Below, one piece after another: positions 7,030 to 14,756 of a stretch of DNA of 32,562 bases. Each line of letters begins with the position of its first letter. Positions within the stretch are counted from its first letter, which is position 1. Under the pieces are notes generated by a model. The model did no database searches, was not told the origin of the DNA, and saw nothing but the letters and a program-made list of their open reading frames with translations. The position numbers were made by a program, and so were the translations under genes. The stretch is from a bacterium (GTDB lineage Bacteria; Patescibacteriota; Patescibacteriia; Patescibacteriales; GWC2-42-12), in assembly GCA_030650415.1 (NCBI GenBank), contig JAUSEG010000018.1, forward strand, positions 1 through 32,562, written 5' to 3'.

Positions 7030-8112
7030 ATGAAGACTCTTTTATTTACTTTAGAATATCCGCCTTTTCACGGCGGAGTAGCCAATTACTATGGCGGCTT
7101 GGTTAAATACTGGCCTGAAGCCGGTGAAATTCAAGTACTTAATAATAATCGCGGCGAACTTCTTAATAATTTACCCTTGGGCTGGCTTAAGGCCATAGTT
7201 AAATTGCGGCAAGTTATAAAAACAGAAAAAATCAACCATGTTTTAGTCGGTCAAATTTTACCGCTTGGAACTGCAACTTTAATTTGCTCTAAATTTTGCA
7301 AAATTAAATACTCGGTATTTTTACATGGCCTGGATTTTACTTACGCGGCCAAATTAAGCAAAAAAAAATTTATAAGCAGCCTAATTTTGACCGGCGCGGA
7401 AAAAATAATTTGCGCCAATAATTATGTGGCGAAAATAGCCAGTCAAAAATTTCCTAAAATTGAGCATAAAATCATTGTGGTTAATCCGGGTGTGGAAAAC
7501 CTCGTAGGCCATAACCCGCAGCTCATAACTCAATTAAAAGCCAAATATAATTTAAACAACAAAATTGTTCTTCTGTCCGTCGGGCGCTTAATCAGGCGCA
7601 AAGGCTTCGGTAAAGTCATTAAAGCCATGCCGAAAATTTTTAAAAGCGCGCCAAATTTAGTTTATTTTATAATTGGCGATGGACCGGAAATTGAAAAATG
7701 GAAAATGAAAATTAAAAATTTCGGTTTAGAAAAAAACGTCAAAATAATAAATCAAGCCACGGACGAAGAGCGCGATAGCTGGTATGGGGCAAGCGACATC
7801 TTTATAATGCCGGCCAGAAACATAAATGGCGACTTTGAAGGGTTTGGCATCGTTTATTTAGAAGCTAATCTGGCCGGCAAACCGGTAATCGCCGGCCGGA
7901 GCGGGGGAGTGGAAGACGCGGTAATAGACGGATTGAATGGCCTGCTGGTTGATCCGGAGAATCTTGAACAAATCGCCTCGGCTGTTATTAAATTAGCTAA
8001 TAACCCCGAACTGCGAAAAAAACTTGGCGAGCAGGGGAGGGAACGCGCGATCAAAAATTTTAACTGGCAGAAACAGGCCGAAAAAATATATAAAATTATA
8101 AAGCCCCTTTAA
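7030..8112 (+). CDS. GT4-family glycosyltransferase (GT-B fold)
   Basis: 360 aa. The N-terminal acceptor-side motif is Y-P-P-F-H-G-G-V-A-N-Y. The C-terminal nucleotide-sugar domain carries L-S-V-G-R-L-I-R-R-K-G-F, I-I-G-D-G-P-E, and the E-x7-E motif in F-E-G-F-G-I-V-Y-L-E-A. Such enzymes transfer a sugar from a nucleotide donor onto a growing lipid-linked glycan at the inner membrane face. The donor sugar cannot be predicted. The last codons and the stop (TAA at 8110-8112) lie inside an inverted repeat (8104-8193), so the C-terminal KPL may come from repeat insertion. Confidence 0.9.
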   Translation: MKTLLFTLEYPPFHGGVANYYGGLVKYWPEAGEIQVLNNNRGELLNNLPLGWLKAIVKLRQVIKTEKINHVLVGQILPLGTATLICSKFCKIKYSVFLHGLDFTYAAKLSKKKFISSLILTGAEKIICANNYVAKIASQKFPKIEHKIIVVNPGVENLVGHNPQLITQLKAKYNLNNKIVLLSVGRLIRRKGFGKVIKAMPKIFKSAPNLVYFIIGDGPEIEKWKMKIKNFGLEKNVKIINQATDEERDSWYGASDIFIMPARNINGDFEGFGIVYLEANLAGKPVIAGRSGGVEDAVIDGLNGLLVDPENLEQIASAVIKLANNPELRKKLGEQGRERAIKNFNWQKQAEKIYKIIKPL

Positions 8113-8193
8113 CAAAGGGGCCGCTCGAAAGGGCGGGGGATTTAAGGCCGTGTAATAAAATTAAATCCCCCTAGCCCCCTTTGTTAAAGGGGG
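8104..8193. repeat. Inverted-repeat element of the CCCCTTTGTTAAAGGGG type
   Basis: The left end CCCCTTTAACAAAGGGG (8104-8120) and right end CCCCCTTTGTTAAAGGGGG (8175-8193) are each self-complementary and also complementary to each other. An inner pair GGGGGATTTAA / TTAAATCCCCC adds to the fold. This looks like a MITE-type dispersed repeat placed between the GT4 and GT2 genes; it overlaps the GT4 stop codon. Only one copy is in the window. Confidence 0.75.
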
Positions 8194-8206
8194 TAAAACC
8201 AAATTT

Positions 8207-8899
8207 ATGATCAGCATAATAATCCCGGTTTATAACCAGGCTGAGCACTTAGATAATTGTTTGGCCGGCATAGAAAAACAAACCTACGATAAATATGAAA
8301 TTATCGTTATTGATGATGGCTCAAAGGACGATATAATAAATGTAATTAACAAATATAAAAAAATCTTTGGTTCAAAAATAGCTTATTATGAGCAAGAGAA
8401 TAAAGGCGCGAGCGCTGCTAGAAACCGGGGAGCTAAAATTGCTATCGGAGAATATCTAATTTTTTGCGACGCGGATATTATTATGGAGCCGGAGATGCTT
8501 GAGCTGATGCTTGAAACCCTTAGGAATAATCCTAGCGCCAGCTTCTGCTATTCGTCCTTTATCTGGGGCAATAAAAAATTCATTCTCTGGCCGTATGACG
8601 CTTTAAAATTAAAACAGATGCCCTATATAAATACCACCTCGCTCATAAAAAAAGAGCATTTTCCCGGGTTTGATGAAACTCTAAAGCGATTTCAGGATTG
8701 GGATTTATGGCTAACCATATCCGAAGCCGGCCATACCGGCGTCTGGTTAAATAAAATATTATATAAAGTTAACACGAACGGCGCGCAAACCATGAGTTCT
8801 TGGCTGCCAGGCTTGGCCTATAGATTATTGCCGTTTCTGCCCTTAGTAAAAAAATATAATCAAGCTAAAGAAATAATTTTTAAAAAACATAATCTATAA
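8207..8899 (+). CDS. GT2-family glycosyltransferase (GT-A fold)
   Basis: 230 aa starting MISIIIPVYNQAEHLDNCL, with V-I-D-D-G-S-K-D-D for nucleotide binding, the G-A-S-A-A-R-N-R-G-A block, and the metal-binding D-A-D in F-C-D-A-D-I-I. A later R-F-Q-D-W-D-L-W-L corresponds to the ED-like catalytic region of this family. It probably adds one sugar in surface-glycan assembly. It lacks membrane spans, so it is cytoplasmic or peripheral. The ligase-like gene begins 2 nt after its stop, indicating translational coupling. Confidence 0.9.
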   Translation: MISIIIPVYNQAEHLDNCLAGIEKQTYDKYEIIVIDDGSKDDIINVINKYKKIFGSKIAYYEQENKGASAARNRGAKIAIGEYLIFCDADIIMEPEMLELMLETLRNNPSASFCYSSFIWGNKKFILWPYDALKLKQMPYINTTSLIKKEHFPGFDETLKRFQDWDLWLTISEAGHTGVWLNKILYKVNTNGAQTMSSWLPGLAYRLLPFLPLVKKYNQAKEIIFKKHNL

Positions 8900-8901
8900 A
8901 T

Positions 8902-10431
8902 ATGGCTGATTTGTTTAATGATAAAATTTTTAGAAATACATTTTTTTTAATAATCTTGGCTGAATTATTATCATTTTTAGGATATTATTATCCAATAATA
9001 AACTTTTTAAGCTTTCTTATCATAGTGATTCTAACCATGGTTATTTCCTTATACCGGCTGGAATACGGCTTTGGCATCTTGCTGACAGAATTATTTATTG
9101 GTTCTTTCGGTTATCTGTTTTATTTTGCAGCCGGCGATTTAAATATCTCTATTCGTATCGCGCTCTGGTTAGTTATTATGTCCGTTTGGCTGGCCAAAGT
9201 CATTATGGAGCGAATTAAAACCAAAAAATTATTTATCCATTTTTATAAATCCAATTATTTCATTTATTTCGCGGTTTTATCAATTTTTATTATTTGGGGC
9301 CTGCTAAACGGCTTTTTAAAAGGCCAGGCAATTAATAATGTCTTTTTTGACTTTAATAATTGGCTGTTTTTCTTATTAATTTTTCCCGTATTTTATGTTT
9401 TTAGAGATAAACACCATCTAAAAATAATCAAACAAACTTTTTTCGCTGCCATCGTCTGGCTCAGTCTTAAAACCATGCTGTTAGCTTATTTTTTTTCCCA
9501 TAACTTCCCTTATTTTACTTTAGATCTTTATCGCTGGGTCAGGCAAAGCGGTGTCGGGGAGATTACCCAGGTGCGGGAAGGCTTTAGCCGTATCTTCATG
9601 CAATCGCATATTTTCGTCTTAATCGGCTTTTTCATTTTATTATTTTATTTATTAAAGATAATTATTACTAAAAAAAATAAGAGAGTTAAAGCCGCGATTA
9701 AGCCCGTTAAGTCTAACCGCAAGAATCTGCTTACGGCTTACTGCTTACTGCTGACTTTATTTTTGTCAGTAATTATTGCCAGCTTCTCCAGAAGTTTCTG
9801 GCTTGGCCTGGCAATCGGCGGAATTTTTGTCTGGCTAACAGCCCTATTTAAATTAAAAATTAAATTTAAACGGTTTATCGTTTATAATTTAATAATTTTA
9901 TTTAGCCTAATTTTTAGTTTGATTTTAATCCTGGTGGCGATAAGATTCCCTTACCCCTCGGCTTATGGCGGCTTTAATCCGGCAGACTTATTAAGCCAAA
10001 GAGTAACTCAGATAACCAATGAAGCCGGCGCCTCTTCAAGATGGCAGCTCTTGCCGCCGTTATGGCAAAAAATTAAAACCGCTCCGGTTCTGGGGCGTGG
10101 TTTTGGCGCGACCGTTACCTATAAAACTAATGATCCGCGAATTTTAGCTTCTAATCCAGGCGGCCTTTACACTACTTATACTTTTGAATGGGGCTGGCTT
10201 GATATTTGGCTAAAATTAGGTCTGTTTGGCTTATTAGCTTATTTAATTCTATTTATTAAAATTATTAAAGATGGCTTAAAAATAAATTCATATTTTTCTT
10301 TATCCTTGACTACCGGCTTGATCGTTCTGATAACGGTCAATATTTTTAGCCCCTATCTAAATCATCCACTGGGGATCGGCTATATTATTATGGTCATGGC
10401 CATGATGGAAAATATGAAAAATGTGCCGTAA
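8902..10431 (+). CDS. O-antigen ligase / polymerase-like membrane protein (Wzy_C family)
   Basis: A 509-aa polytopic protein with about ten or more hydrophobic segments. A larger extracytoplasmic loop near residues 345-430 contains S-S-R-W-Q-L-L-P-P-L-W and T-A-P-V-L-G-R-G-F-G-A, the pattern of WaaL/Wzy_C proteins. It is preceded by A-S-F-S-R-S-F-W-L-G-L-A, which carries the conserved Arg region. The family polymerises or transfers lipid-linked glycans at the outer membrane face. Together with flippase, GT4 and GT2 it completes a small Wzx/Wzy-style surface-glycan operon. Whether it is polymerase or ligase cannot be told. Confidence 0.8.
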   Translation: MADLFNDKIFRNTFFLIILAELLSFLGYYYPIINFLSFLIIVILTMVISLYRLEYGFGILLTELFIGSFGYLFYFAAGDLNISIRIALWLVIMSVWLAKVIMERIKTKKLFIHFYKSNYFIYFAVLSIFIIWGLLNGFLKGQAINNVFFDFNNWLFFLLIFPVFYVFRDKHHLKIIKQTFFAAIVWLSLKTMLLAYFFSHNFPYFTLDLYRWVRQSGVGEITQVREGFSRIFMQSHIFVLIGFFILLFYLLKIIITKKNKRVKAAIKPVKSNRKNLLTAYCLLLTLFLSVIIASFSRSFWLGLAIGGIFVWLTALFKLKIKFKRFIVYNLIILFSLIFSLILILVAIRFPYPSAYGGFNPADLLSQRVTQITNEAGASSRWQLLPPLWQKIKTAPVLGRGFGATVTYKTNDPRILASNPGGLYTTYTFEWGWLDIWLKLGLFGLLAYLILFIKIIKDGLKINSYFSLSLTTGLIVLITVNIFSPYLNHPLGIGYIIMVMAMMENMKNVP

Positions 10432-10450
10432 TTTTACATTTCTATCCCCC

Positions 10451-10479
10451 TTGCGCTAATTCCAGATATCCTGTATATT
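10451..10479 (+). promoter_or_regulatory. Predicted sigma70 promoter of greA
   Basis: TTGCGC (10451-10456), 17 bases, TATATT (10474-10479). It lies 35 nt upstream of the greA start and downstream of the ligase stop, so greA probably has its own transcript. Confidence 0.55.
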
Positions 10480-10513
10480 ATTAATTATATAATTTTAATA
10501 AAAATAAAAAATT

Positions 10514-10972
10514 ATGCCTGACCAAATCATTTCGCAGGAAGGTTATGACAAATTAAAAAAAGAGTTGGATGACAGAACAACGGTTAAACGATTGGAAATT
10601 GCCGGTCGCATCGAATCAGCTAAAGAACTGGGCGATTTAAGTGAAAATGCCGAGTACGCGGAGGCTAAAGATGAACAGGCTTTTAACGATGGGCGGGTTT
10701 GCGAATTATTAGCTTTATTAAAAAATGTAACTGTAGTACAAAATAGCGGCGATAAACATAAGGTCAGCATGGGTTCGCGCGTTACGGCCAGAGCCGAAGG
10801 TAAAACTAAAGAATTTACCGTTGTAAGTTTTAATGAAGCGAATCCTAACGAAGGTAAAATTTCCAACGAGTCTCCTCTGGGCGTGGCTTTTTTAGATAGA
10901 AAAAAAGACGATAAAATTACGGTCACCACGCCGCGCGGTAAAATAGTCTATGAAATTATTGACATAAAATAG
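10514..10972 (+). CDS. greA: Transcription elongation factor GreA
   Basis: 152 aa, close to the usual ~158. The N-terminal coiled coil reaches into the polymerase secondary channel and carries the acidic tip G-D-L-S-E-N-A-E-Y-A-E-A-K-D-E-Q (D41 and E44), which stimulates cleavage of backtracked RNA. The C-terminal FKBP-like domain includes I-S-N-E-S-P-L-G-V-A-F-L. It has its own predicted promoter and is followed by a terminator at 11025-11056, so it appears monocistronic. Confidence 0.95.
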   Translation: MPDQIISQEGYDKLKKELDDRTTVKRLEIAGRIESAKELGDLSENAEYAEAKDEQAFNDGRVCELLALLKNVTVVQNSGDKHKVSMGSRVTARAEGKTKEFTVVSFNEANPNEGKISNESPLGVAFLDRKKDDKITVTTPRGKIVYEIIDIK

Positions 10973-11024
10973 CCTCGGTCACTTTTGCGTAGTATGGCCG
11001 AGTATTTACTAATCCGAACAGCAA

Positions 11025-11056
11025 ACCGCTTGTCTAACAAACAGGCGGTCTTTTTT
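11025..11056 (+). terminator. Rho-independent terminator after greA
   Basis: ACCGCTTGT (11025-11033) pairs with ACAGGCGGT (11041-11049) with one G-U. The loop is CTAACAA and CTTTTTT follows. A second weaker inverted repeat, CTCGGTC/GGCCGAG (10974-10980 / 10996-11002), lies just upstream. Confidence 0.85.
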
Positions 11057-11115
11057 GACTTTTAAGCCAAAACAAGTTAAAATATTAACAATAATAACGA
11101 CTATCTTGCTCCGCC

Positions 11116-11131
11116 TCCGCCAGCCGGCGGA
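11116..11131 (+). repeat. Short GC-rich palindrome in the lysS leader
   Basis: TCCGCC-AGCC-GGCGGA forms a 6-bp hairpin with a 4-nt loop, 20 nt before the lysS ATG. The sequence is much more GC-rich than its surroundings. It resembles short palindromic repeats scattered in many CPR genomes, though only one copy of this exact form was noticed here. Confidence 0.45.
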
Positions 11132-11151
11132 TTGGCAGGAGATTTAAATTT

Positions 11152-12615
11152 ATGATAAAAATAAACGAACGCGAAGATCGACTTAAAAAATTAGCGGCTT
11201 TAAAAGAGCTGGGAATAAATCCTTATCCGGCCAAGGCGGAAAAAACCGATTCTGTGGATAAGGTTTTAGCCGATTTTGAAAGCCTGCAAAAAGACGGCAA
11301 AGAATTAAAGCTGGCCGGCCGTTTAAGAAGCCTGCGCGCTCACGGCAATCTAACTTTCGCCCATTTGGAAGACGGGAGCGGCAAAATCCAATTGGCTTTT
11401 TCTAAAAAAGCCATCGGCGCCGAGAGCTATAAAACTTTTTCGAAATACATTGATATCGGCGATTTCGCCCAAGTCAGCGGTACGGCTTTTTTAACGCATA
11501 ACGGCGAAAAAAGCCTGATGGTAAAAAACTGGAAACTCTTAACTAAAGCGCTTCGGCCCTTGCCTGATAAATGGCATGGCATTGAGGACGAAGAGGATAA
11601 GTTAAGAAAAAGATATTTGGATATTCTGTTTAACCCGGAAGTTAAAGAGATTTTTATTAAACGCGCTAAATTTTGGCAAGCCATGCGCGATTTTATGATT
11701 AACCGCGGTTTTTTAGAAGTAGAAACTCCGGTTTTGGAAAATACGGCAGGTGGCGCCGATGCCCGGCCTTTTATAACGCATCACAACGCCTTGGATATGG
11801 ATGTTTATTTAAGAATTTCCATGGGCGAACTTTGGCAGAAACGCTTGATGGTCGCGGGATTTGAAAAAACTTTTGAAATCGGGCGGCAATTCAGAAATGA
11901 GGGCATAAGTCCCGAGCATTCGCAGGACTATACGCAAATGGAATTTTATTGGGCCTACGCCGATTATGAAATGGGCATGAAATTAGCCAAGGAAATGTAC
12001 CGTTATGTCGCTCAAGAAACTTTTAACACTTTAAAATTTAAAATCCGTAATTTTGAAGTTGATTTGGCTAAAGATTGGGAAGTCTATGATTTTCAAAAAT
12101 TAGTCAAAAAAATGACCGGCGTTGATCCTCTGAAAACCACGGCAGCAGAAATTGAAAAAAAATTAAATGAATTGAAAATTAAATATGACAAAAAAGGGTT
12201 TAATCTTGCTAGAGGCATTGATAATCTCTGGAAATATTGCCGCAAATCAATCGGCGGACCGGGATTTTTAATCAATGTGCCGGTAATTATGGAGCCCTTG
12301 GCCAAGAGAAGCGCAAACAATCCAGAAGTGGTTGAAAGATTTCAAGTTATAATTGCCGGCTCAGAAGTCGGCAAGGGCTATAGCGAATTAAATGATCCAG
12401 AGGATCAGGCAGAACGTTTTGTTAAACAGCAAGAATTACGGGAGGCAGGGGATGAAGAGGCGCAAATGTATGATCAAGATTTTGTCGAGGCCTTGGAATA
12501 CGGCATGCCGCCAACTTGCGGTTTTGGGGTGAGCGAGCGGCTATTTTCATTTCTTATGAATAAACCGGCTCGCGAATGCCAAATTTTCCCATTAATGAAA
12601 CCGAGAAATAAGTAA
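11152..12615 (+). CDS. lysS: Lysyl-tRNA synthetase, class II
   Basis: 487 aa. The N-terminal OB fold that binds the anticodon spans about residues 53-130 (L-A-G-R-L-R-S-L-R-A-H-G-N-L-T-F). Class II motif 1 is near 187-195 (L-E-V-E-T-P-V-L). Motif 2 is at about 243-265 (I-G-R-Q-F-R-N-E-G-I, then Q-M-E-F). Motif 3 is near 456-463 (G-F-G-V-S-E-R-L). The active-site segment M-E-P-L-A-K-R and Y-S-E-L-N-D-P identify a lysine-type enzyme. Two details differ from common LysRS: A-G-S-E-V-G-K-G-Y before the SELNDP block, and motif 3 with S-E-R rather than I-D-R. The catalytic Arg is kept. Confidence 0.93.
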   Translation: MIKINEREDRLKKLAALKELGINPYPAKAEKTDSVDKVLADFESLQKDGKELKLAGRLRSLRAHGNLTFAHLEDGSGKIQLAFSKKAIGAESYKTFSKYIDIGDFAQVSGTAFLTHNGEKSLMVKNWKLLTKALRPLPDKWHGIEDEEDKLRKRYLDILFNPEVKEIFIKRAKFWQAMRDFMINRGFLEVETPVLENTAGGADARPFITHHNALDMDVYLRISMGELWQKRLMVAGFEKTFEIGRQFRNEGISPEHSQDYTQMEFYWAYADYEMGMKLAKEMYRYVAQETFNTLKFKIRNFEVDLAKDWEVYDFQKLVKKMTGVDPLKTTAAEIEKKLNELKIKYDKKGFNLARGIDNLWKYCRKSIGGPGFLINVPVIMEPLAKRSANNPEVVERFQVIIAGSEVGKGYSELNDPEDQAERFVKQQELREAGDEEAQMYDQDFVEALEYGMPPTCGFGVSERLFSFLMNKPARECQIFPLMKPRNK

Positions 12616-12674
12616 TATTTTTATGATAAATTATCACGGTTTGAATGTTGTTATGCCGGCGATTTATAAGGCGC

Positions 12675-12702
12675 TTGACAAAGCGTTTAAATTTGCTATG
12701 AT
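12675..12702 (+). promoter_or_regulatory. Sigma70 promoter of the NYN-HD cassette
   Basis: TTGACA (12675-12680), 16 bases, TATGAT (12697-12702). The predicted start is near 12709, about 55 nt before the NYN gene and immediately upstream of a terminator-like hairpin. Confidence 0.65.
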
Positions 12703-12717
12703 TAAATTGTTAATCTC

Positions 12718-12758
12718 GCCACGTTCCTCTGCCGCAAGGCAGGCGACCGTGGCTTTTT
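12718..12758 (+). promoter_or_regulatory. Terminator-like hairpin between promoter and NYN start codon
   Basis: GCCACG (12718-12723) pairs with CGTGGC (12748-12753). It encloses CTGCC-GCAA-GGCAG (12729-12742) with a GNRA tetraloop, and TTTTT (12754-12758) follows. The U-run ends 5 nt before the ATG. An alternative pairing CGCC (12717-12720) with GGCG (12742-12745) is possible. This is either an attenuator of the downstream cassette or the end of a ~50-nt small RNA. Confidence 0.55.
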
Positions 12759-12763
12759 GATTT

Positions 12764-13312
12764 ATGAAAAGAGCCATCGTTTTTATTGATGGCAGTAATT
12801 TTTATTACCGCTTAAAACACATTATAAAGAGAGGCTTAAACAATGCATCTTTACTTGACTTTAATTATCAGAAATTTTGCTTTTGGCTTTGCAAGGATTT
12901 TGAAGTCGTTGAAATGAGATATTACATCGGCGTTGTCAGAAGAAAAAATAATGATCAAAAAAGTGAAAAATTATACAATGATCAACAAAGATTATTTAGA
13001 AAGTTGCAAAAGCATAATGTAAAAATTGTGCTTGGCATGTTAATACAGCACCCTGATAAAACCTATCACGAAAAAGGCGTTGATGTACGCTTGGCCGTAG
13101 AAATGATAAAATTAGCCAGAGAAGATAAATATGACACGGCTTTTCTAATCAGTTCTGACACTGATTTGGTGCCGGCCGTTGAAGAAATTTTATTGCTTGG
13201 TAAAAAAGTTAAATATATCGGCGCTACCGACAGCCAATCGTTCGGTTTATCAAAAATTACACGCGATTATTTAATTTTGCGGCCTGAAGACGTTGAATTA
13301 TTTTTAAAATAA
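12764..13312 (+). CDS. NYN-domain (PIN-like) putative endoribonuclease, LabA type
   Basis: 182 aa made almost entirely of one NYN domain. The acidic residues expected for metal-dependent RNA cleavage are visible: D9 in V-F-I-D-G-S-N, D107 in K-G-V-D-V-R-L-A, and D132/D134 in S-S-D-T-D-L-V-P-A-V. The block G-K-K-V-K-Y-I-G completes the fold. NYN proteins usually act on RNA, but partners and targets are unknown for this group. It is first in a cassette with an HD hydrolase 5 nt downstream, and sits behind a promoter with a terminator-like leader hairpin. Confidence 0.85.
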   Translation: MKRAIVFIDGSNFYYRLKHIIKRGLNNASLLDFNYQKFCFWLCKDFEVVEMRYYIGVVRRKNNDQKSEKLYNDQQRLFRKLQKHNVKIVLGMLIQHPDKTYHEKGVDVRLAVEMIKLAREDKYDTAFLISSDTDLVPAVEEILLLGKKVKYIGATDSQSFGLSKITRDYLILRPEDVELFLK

Positions 13313-13317
13313 ATTAT

Positions 13318-13902
13318 ATGACTTTAGGCTTAAACAAACAACAAGCCGATGAACTGGTTAATAAATACATAACCAATCCTATTACCAAATACCATTTACT
13401 AGAATCCGAAGCCATTATGCGCGCTTTAGCCAAACATTTTGGCGAGAACGAAGAAGAGTGGGGGATTGTCGGATTATTGCACGACATTGACTGGGATTTA
13501 ACTAAGAATAATACGCGCGAACATACGGTTAAAGCCGTGGAAATTCTAAAATCGGCCGGAGCGAGCGACTTTTTAATTGAAGTCGTAGTTTCTCATGGTT
13601 ATGGCAGCGCACTCTGCGGCGTCAATCAGGATAAAATCCGCACCACGAAAATTCAGTACGCTCTGGCCGCGGCCGAAACCTTAACCGGCGTAATTGTGGC
13701 TTCGGCTATGGTACAACCAGATAAAAAGTTGGCCTGCGTTAAATCGTCATCTCTATTAAAAAAATTTAAAAATAAAAATTTTGCCGCTAACTGCAGTCGG
13801 AAAATTATTTTAGAGTGCGAAAAAATTGGTTTAAAACTTGATGAATTTCTAGCTATCGGGCTAAAGGCGCTGCAAGAAATATCAGATAAAATTGGTTTAT
13901 GA
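13318..13902 (+). CDS. HD-domain hydrolase
   Basis: 194 aa. The metal site is visible as H26, the H55-D56 doublet in G-L-L-H-D-I-D-W-D, H69 in R-E-H-T, and H93 in V-S-H-G-Y. The family (predicted hydrolases of the HD superfamily, COG2316-like) contains phosphohydrolases acting on nucleotides or other phosphate esters; the substrate here is unknown. It has no helicase or synthetase domain. Its stop overlaps the start of the next gene by 4 nt (ATGA), so the two are translationally coupled. The start at 13318 lies 5 nt after the NYN stop. Confidence 0.85.
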   Translation: MTLGLNKQQADELVNKYITNPITKYHLLESEAIMRALAKHFGENEEEWGIVGLLHDIDWDLTKNNTREHTVKAVEILKSAGASDFLIEVVVSHGYGSALCGVNQDKIRTTKIQYALAAAETLTGVIVASAMVQPDKKLACVKSSSLLKKFKNKNFAANCSRKIILECEKIGLKLDEFLAIGLKALQEISDKIGL

Positions 13903-14717
13903 AAAAACCTTTAAAAACCGTCATGGCCTTCGGCACCTTTGATCTTTTGCACCCGGGACATAAATATTTTTTAAGCCAAGCGAAAAAACTGGGTGATTAT
14001 TTAATCGTCGTTATCGCCCGCAACAAGACAGTTAAAAAAGTTAAGGGTAAACTGCCGGAACACAATGAAAAACAGCGCCAGGGGGCTGTAATGAGCTTAA
14101 ATTTAGCCGATAAGGTTATATTGGGCGATCGGGAGGCTGAAAAATATGGAATCATAAAAAAATATCGGCCGGAGATTATCTGTCTGGGTTATGATCAGAA
14201 GTATTTTGTTGATGGTTTAAATGAATTATTCAAAAAAATAAAACTTAATACCGAAATTATCCGTTTAAAGCCATTTAAGCCCGAGCTTTATAAAACTTCA
14301 ATTATAAACATGGAAAAAATAACTAAACATTCAACTATCGGCGCGATTATAAAGCAGGGCGATAAAATTTTAATGGTTGACCGAAAAAATATTCCCTTGG
14401 GCTGGGCTTGTGTCGCCGGCCATATTGAAACAGGGGAGACTCCTGAACAAACTTTAATTAAAGAGGTTAAAGAAGAAGCTGATTTAAACGTTAAAAAGTT
14501 TAAATTATTAATACATGAATTTGTACCCTTCGGCACCTGCGGGCGGGGTTTTACCGGCCATGATTGGTACATTTATGAAGTTCTTAATTATGAAGGCGAG
14601 GTTAAACTAAGTTCCGAGCATAAGGCGATTGGCTGGAAAACCGTTGCCGAAATAAATAAATTGCAACTTGAAGAAGTTTGGGAATATTTTTTTAAAAAAC
14701 TGAAAATCATTTTTTAA
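13899..14717 (+). CDS. Cytidylyltransferase-like nucleotidyltransferase fused to a Nudix hydrolase
   Basis: 272 aa in two parts. Residues 1 to about 135 are a Rossmann-like nucleotidyltransferase of the FAD synthetase / glycerol-3-phosphate cytidylyltransferase type, with A-F-G-T-F-D-L-L-H-P-G-H (H18, H21) and L-G-Y-D-Q near residue 98. Residues 145-272 are a Nudix domain whose box runs G174-E193 (G-H-I-E-T-G-E, then K-E-V-K-E-E). The usual Arg of the REUXEE core is Lys, but the metal-binding Glu residues are kept. One half makes a nucleotide-linked product and the other cleaves nucleoside diphosphate linkages, so the protein may make and police the same pool. The substrate is not predictable. 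It overlaps the HD gene by 4 nt. Confidence 0.85.
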   Translation: MKKPLKTVMAFGTFDLLHPGHKYFLSQAKKLGDYLIVVIARNKTVKKVKGKLPEHNEKQRQGAVMSLNLADKVILGDREAEKYGIIKKYRPEIICLGYDQKYFVDGLNELFKKIKLNTEIIRLKPFKPELYKTSIINMEKITKHSTIGAIIKQGDKILMVDRKNIPLGWACVAGHIETGETPEQTLIKEVKEEADLNVKKFKLLIHEFVPFGTCGRGFTGHDWYIYEVLNYEGEVKLSSEHKAIGWKTVAEINKLQLEEVWEYFFKKLKIIF

Positions 14718-14756
14718 TTCGCCTGATCGCCATTTGTAGTTAGCGAGTCTAATCAT

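Noticed and set aside
12624-12636. Palindrome TGATAAATTATCA after lysS
   Set aside because: Short and AT-only; it is too easily found by chance in this composition to call an operator.
13899-13902. The 4-nt overlap as a programmed frameshift joining HD and nucleotidyltransferase genes
   Set aside because: There is no slippery sequence; ATGA overlap is ordinary stop-start coupling and both proteins have complete domains.
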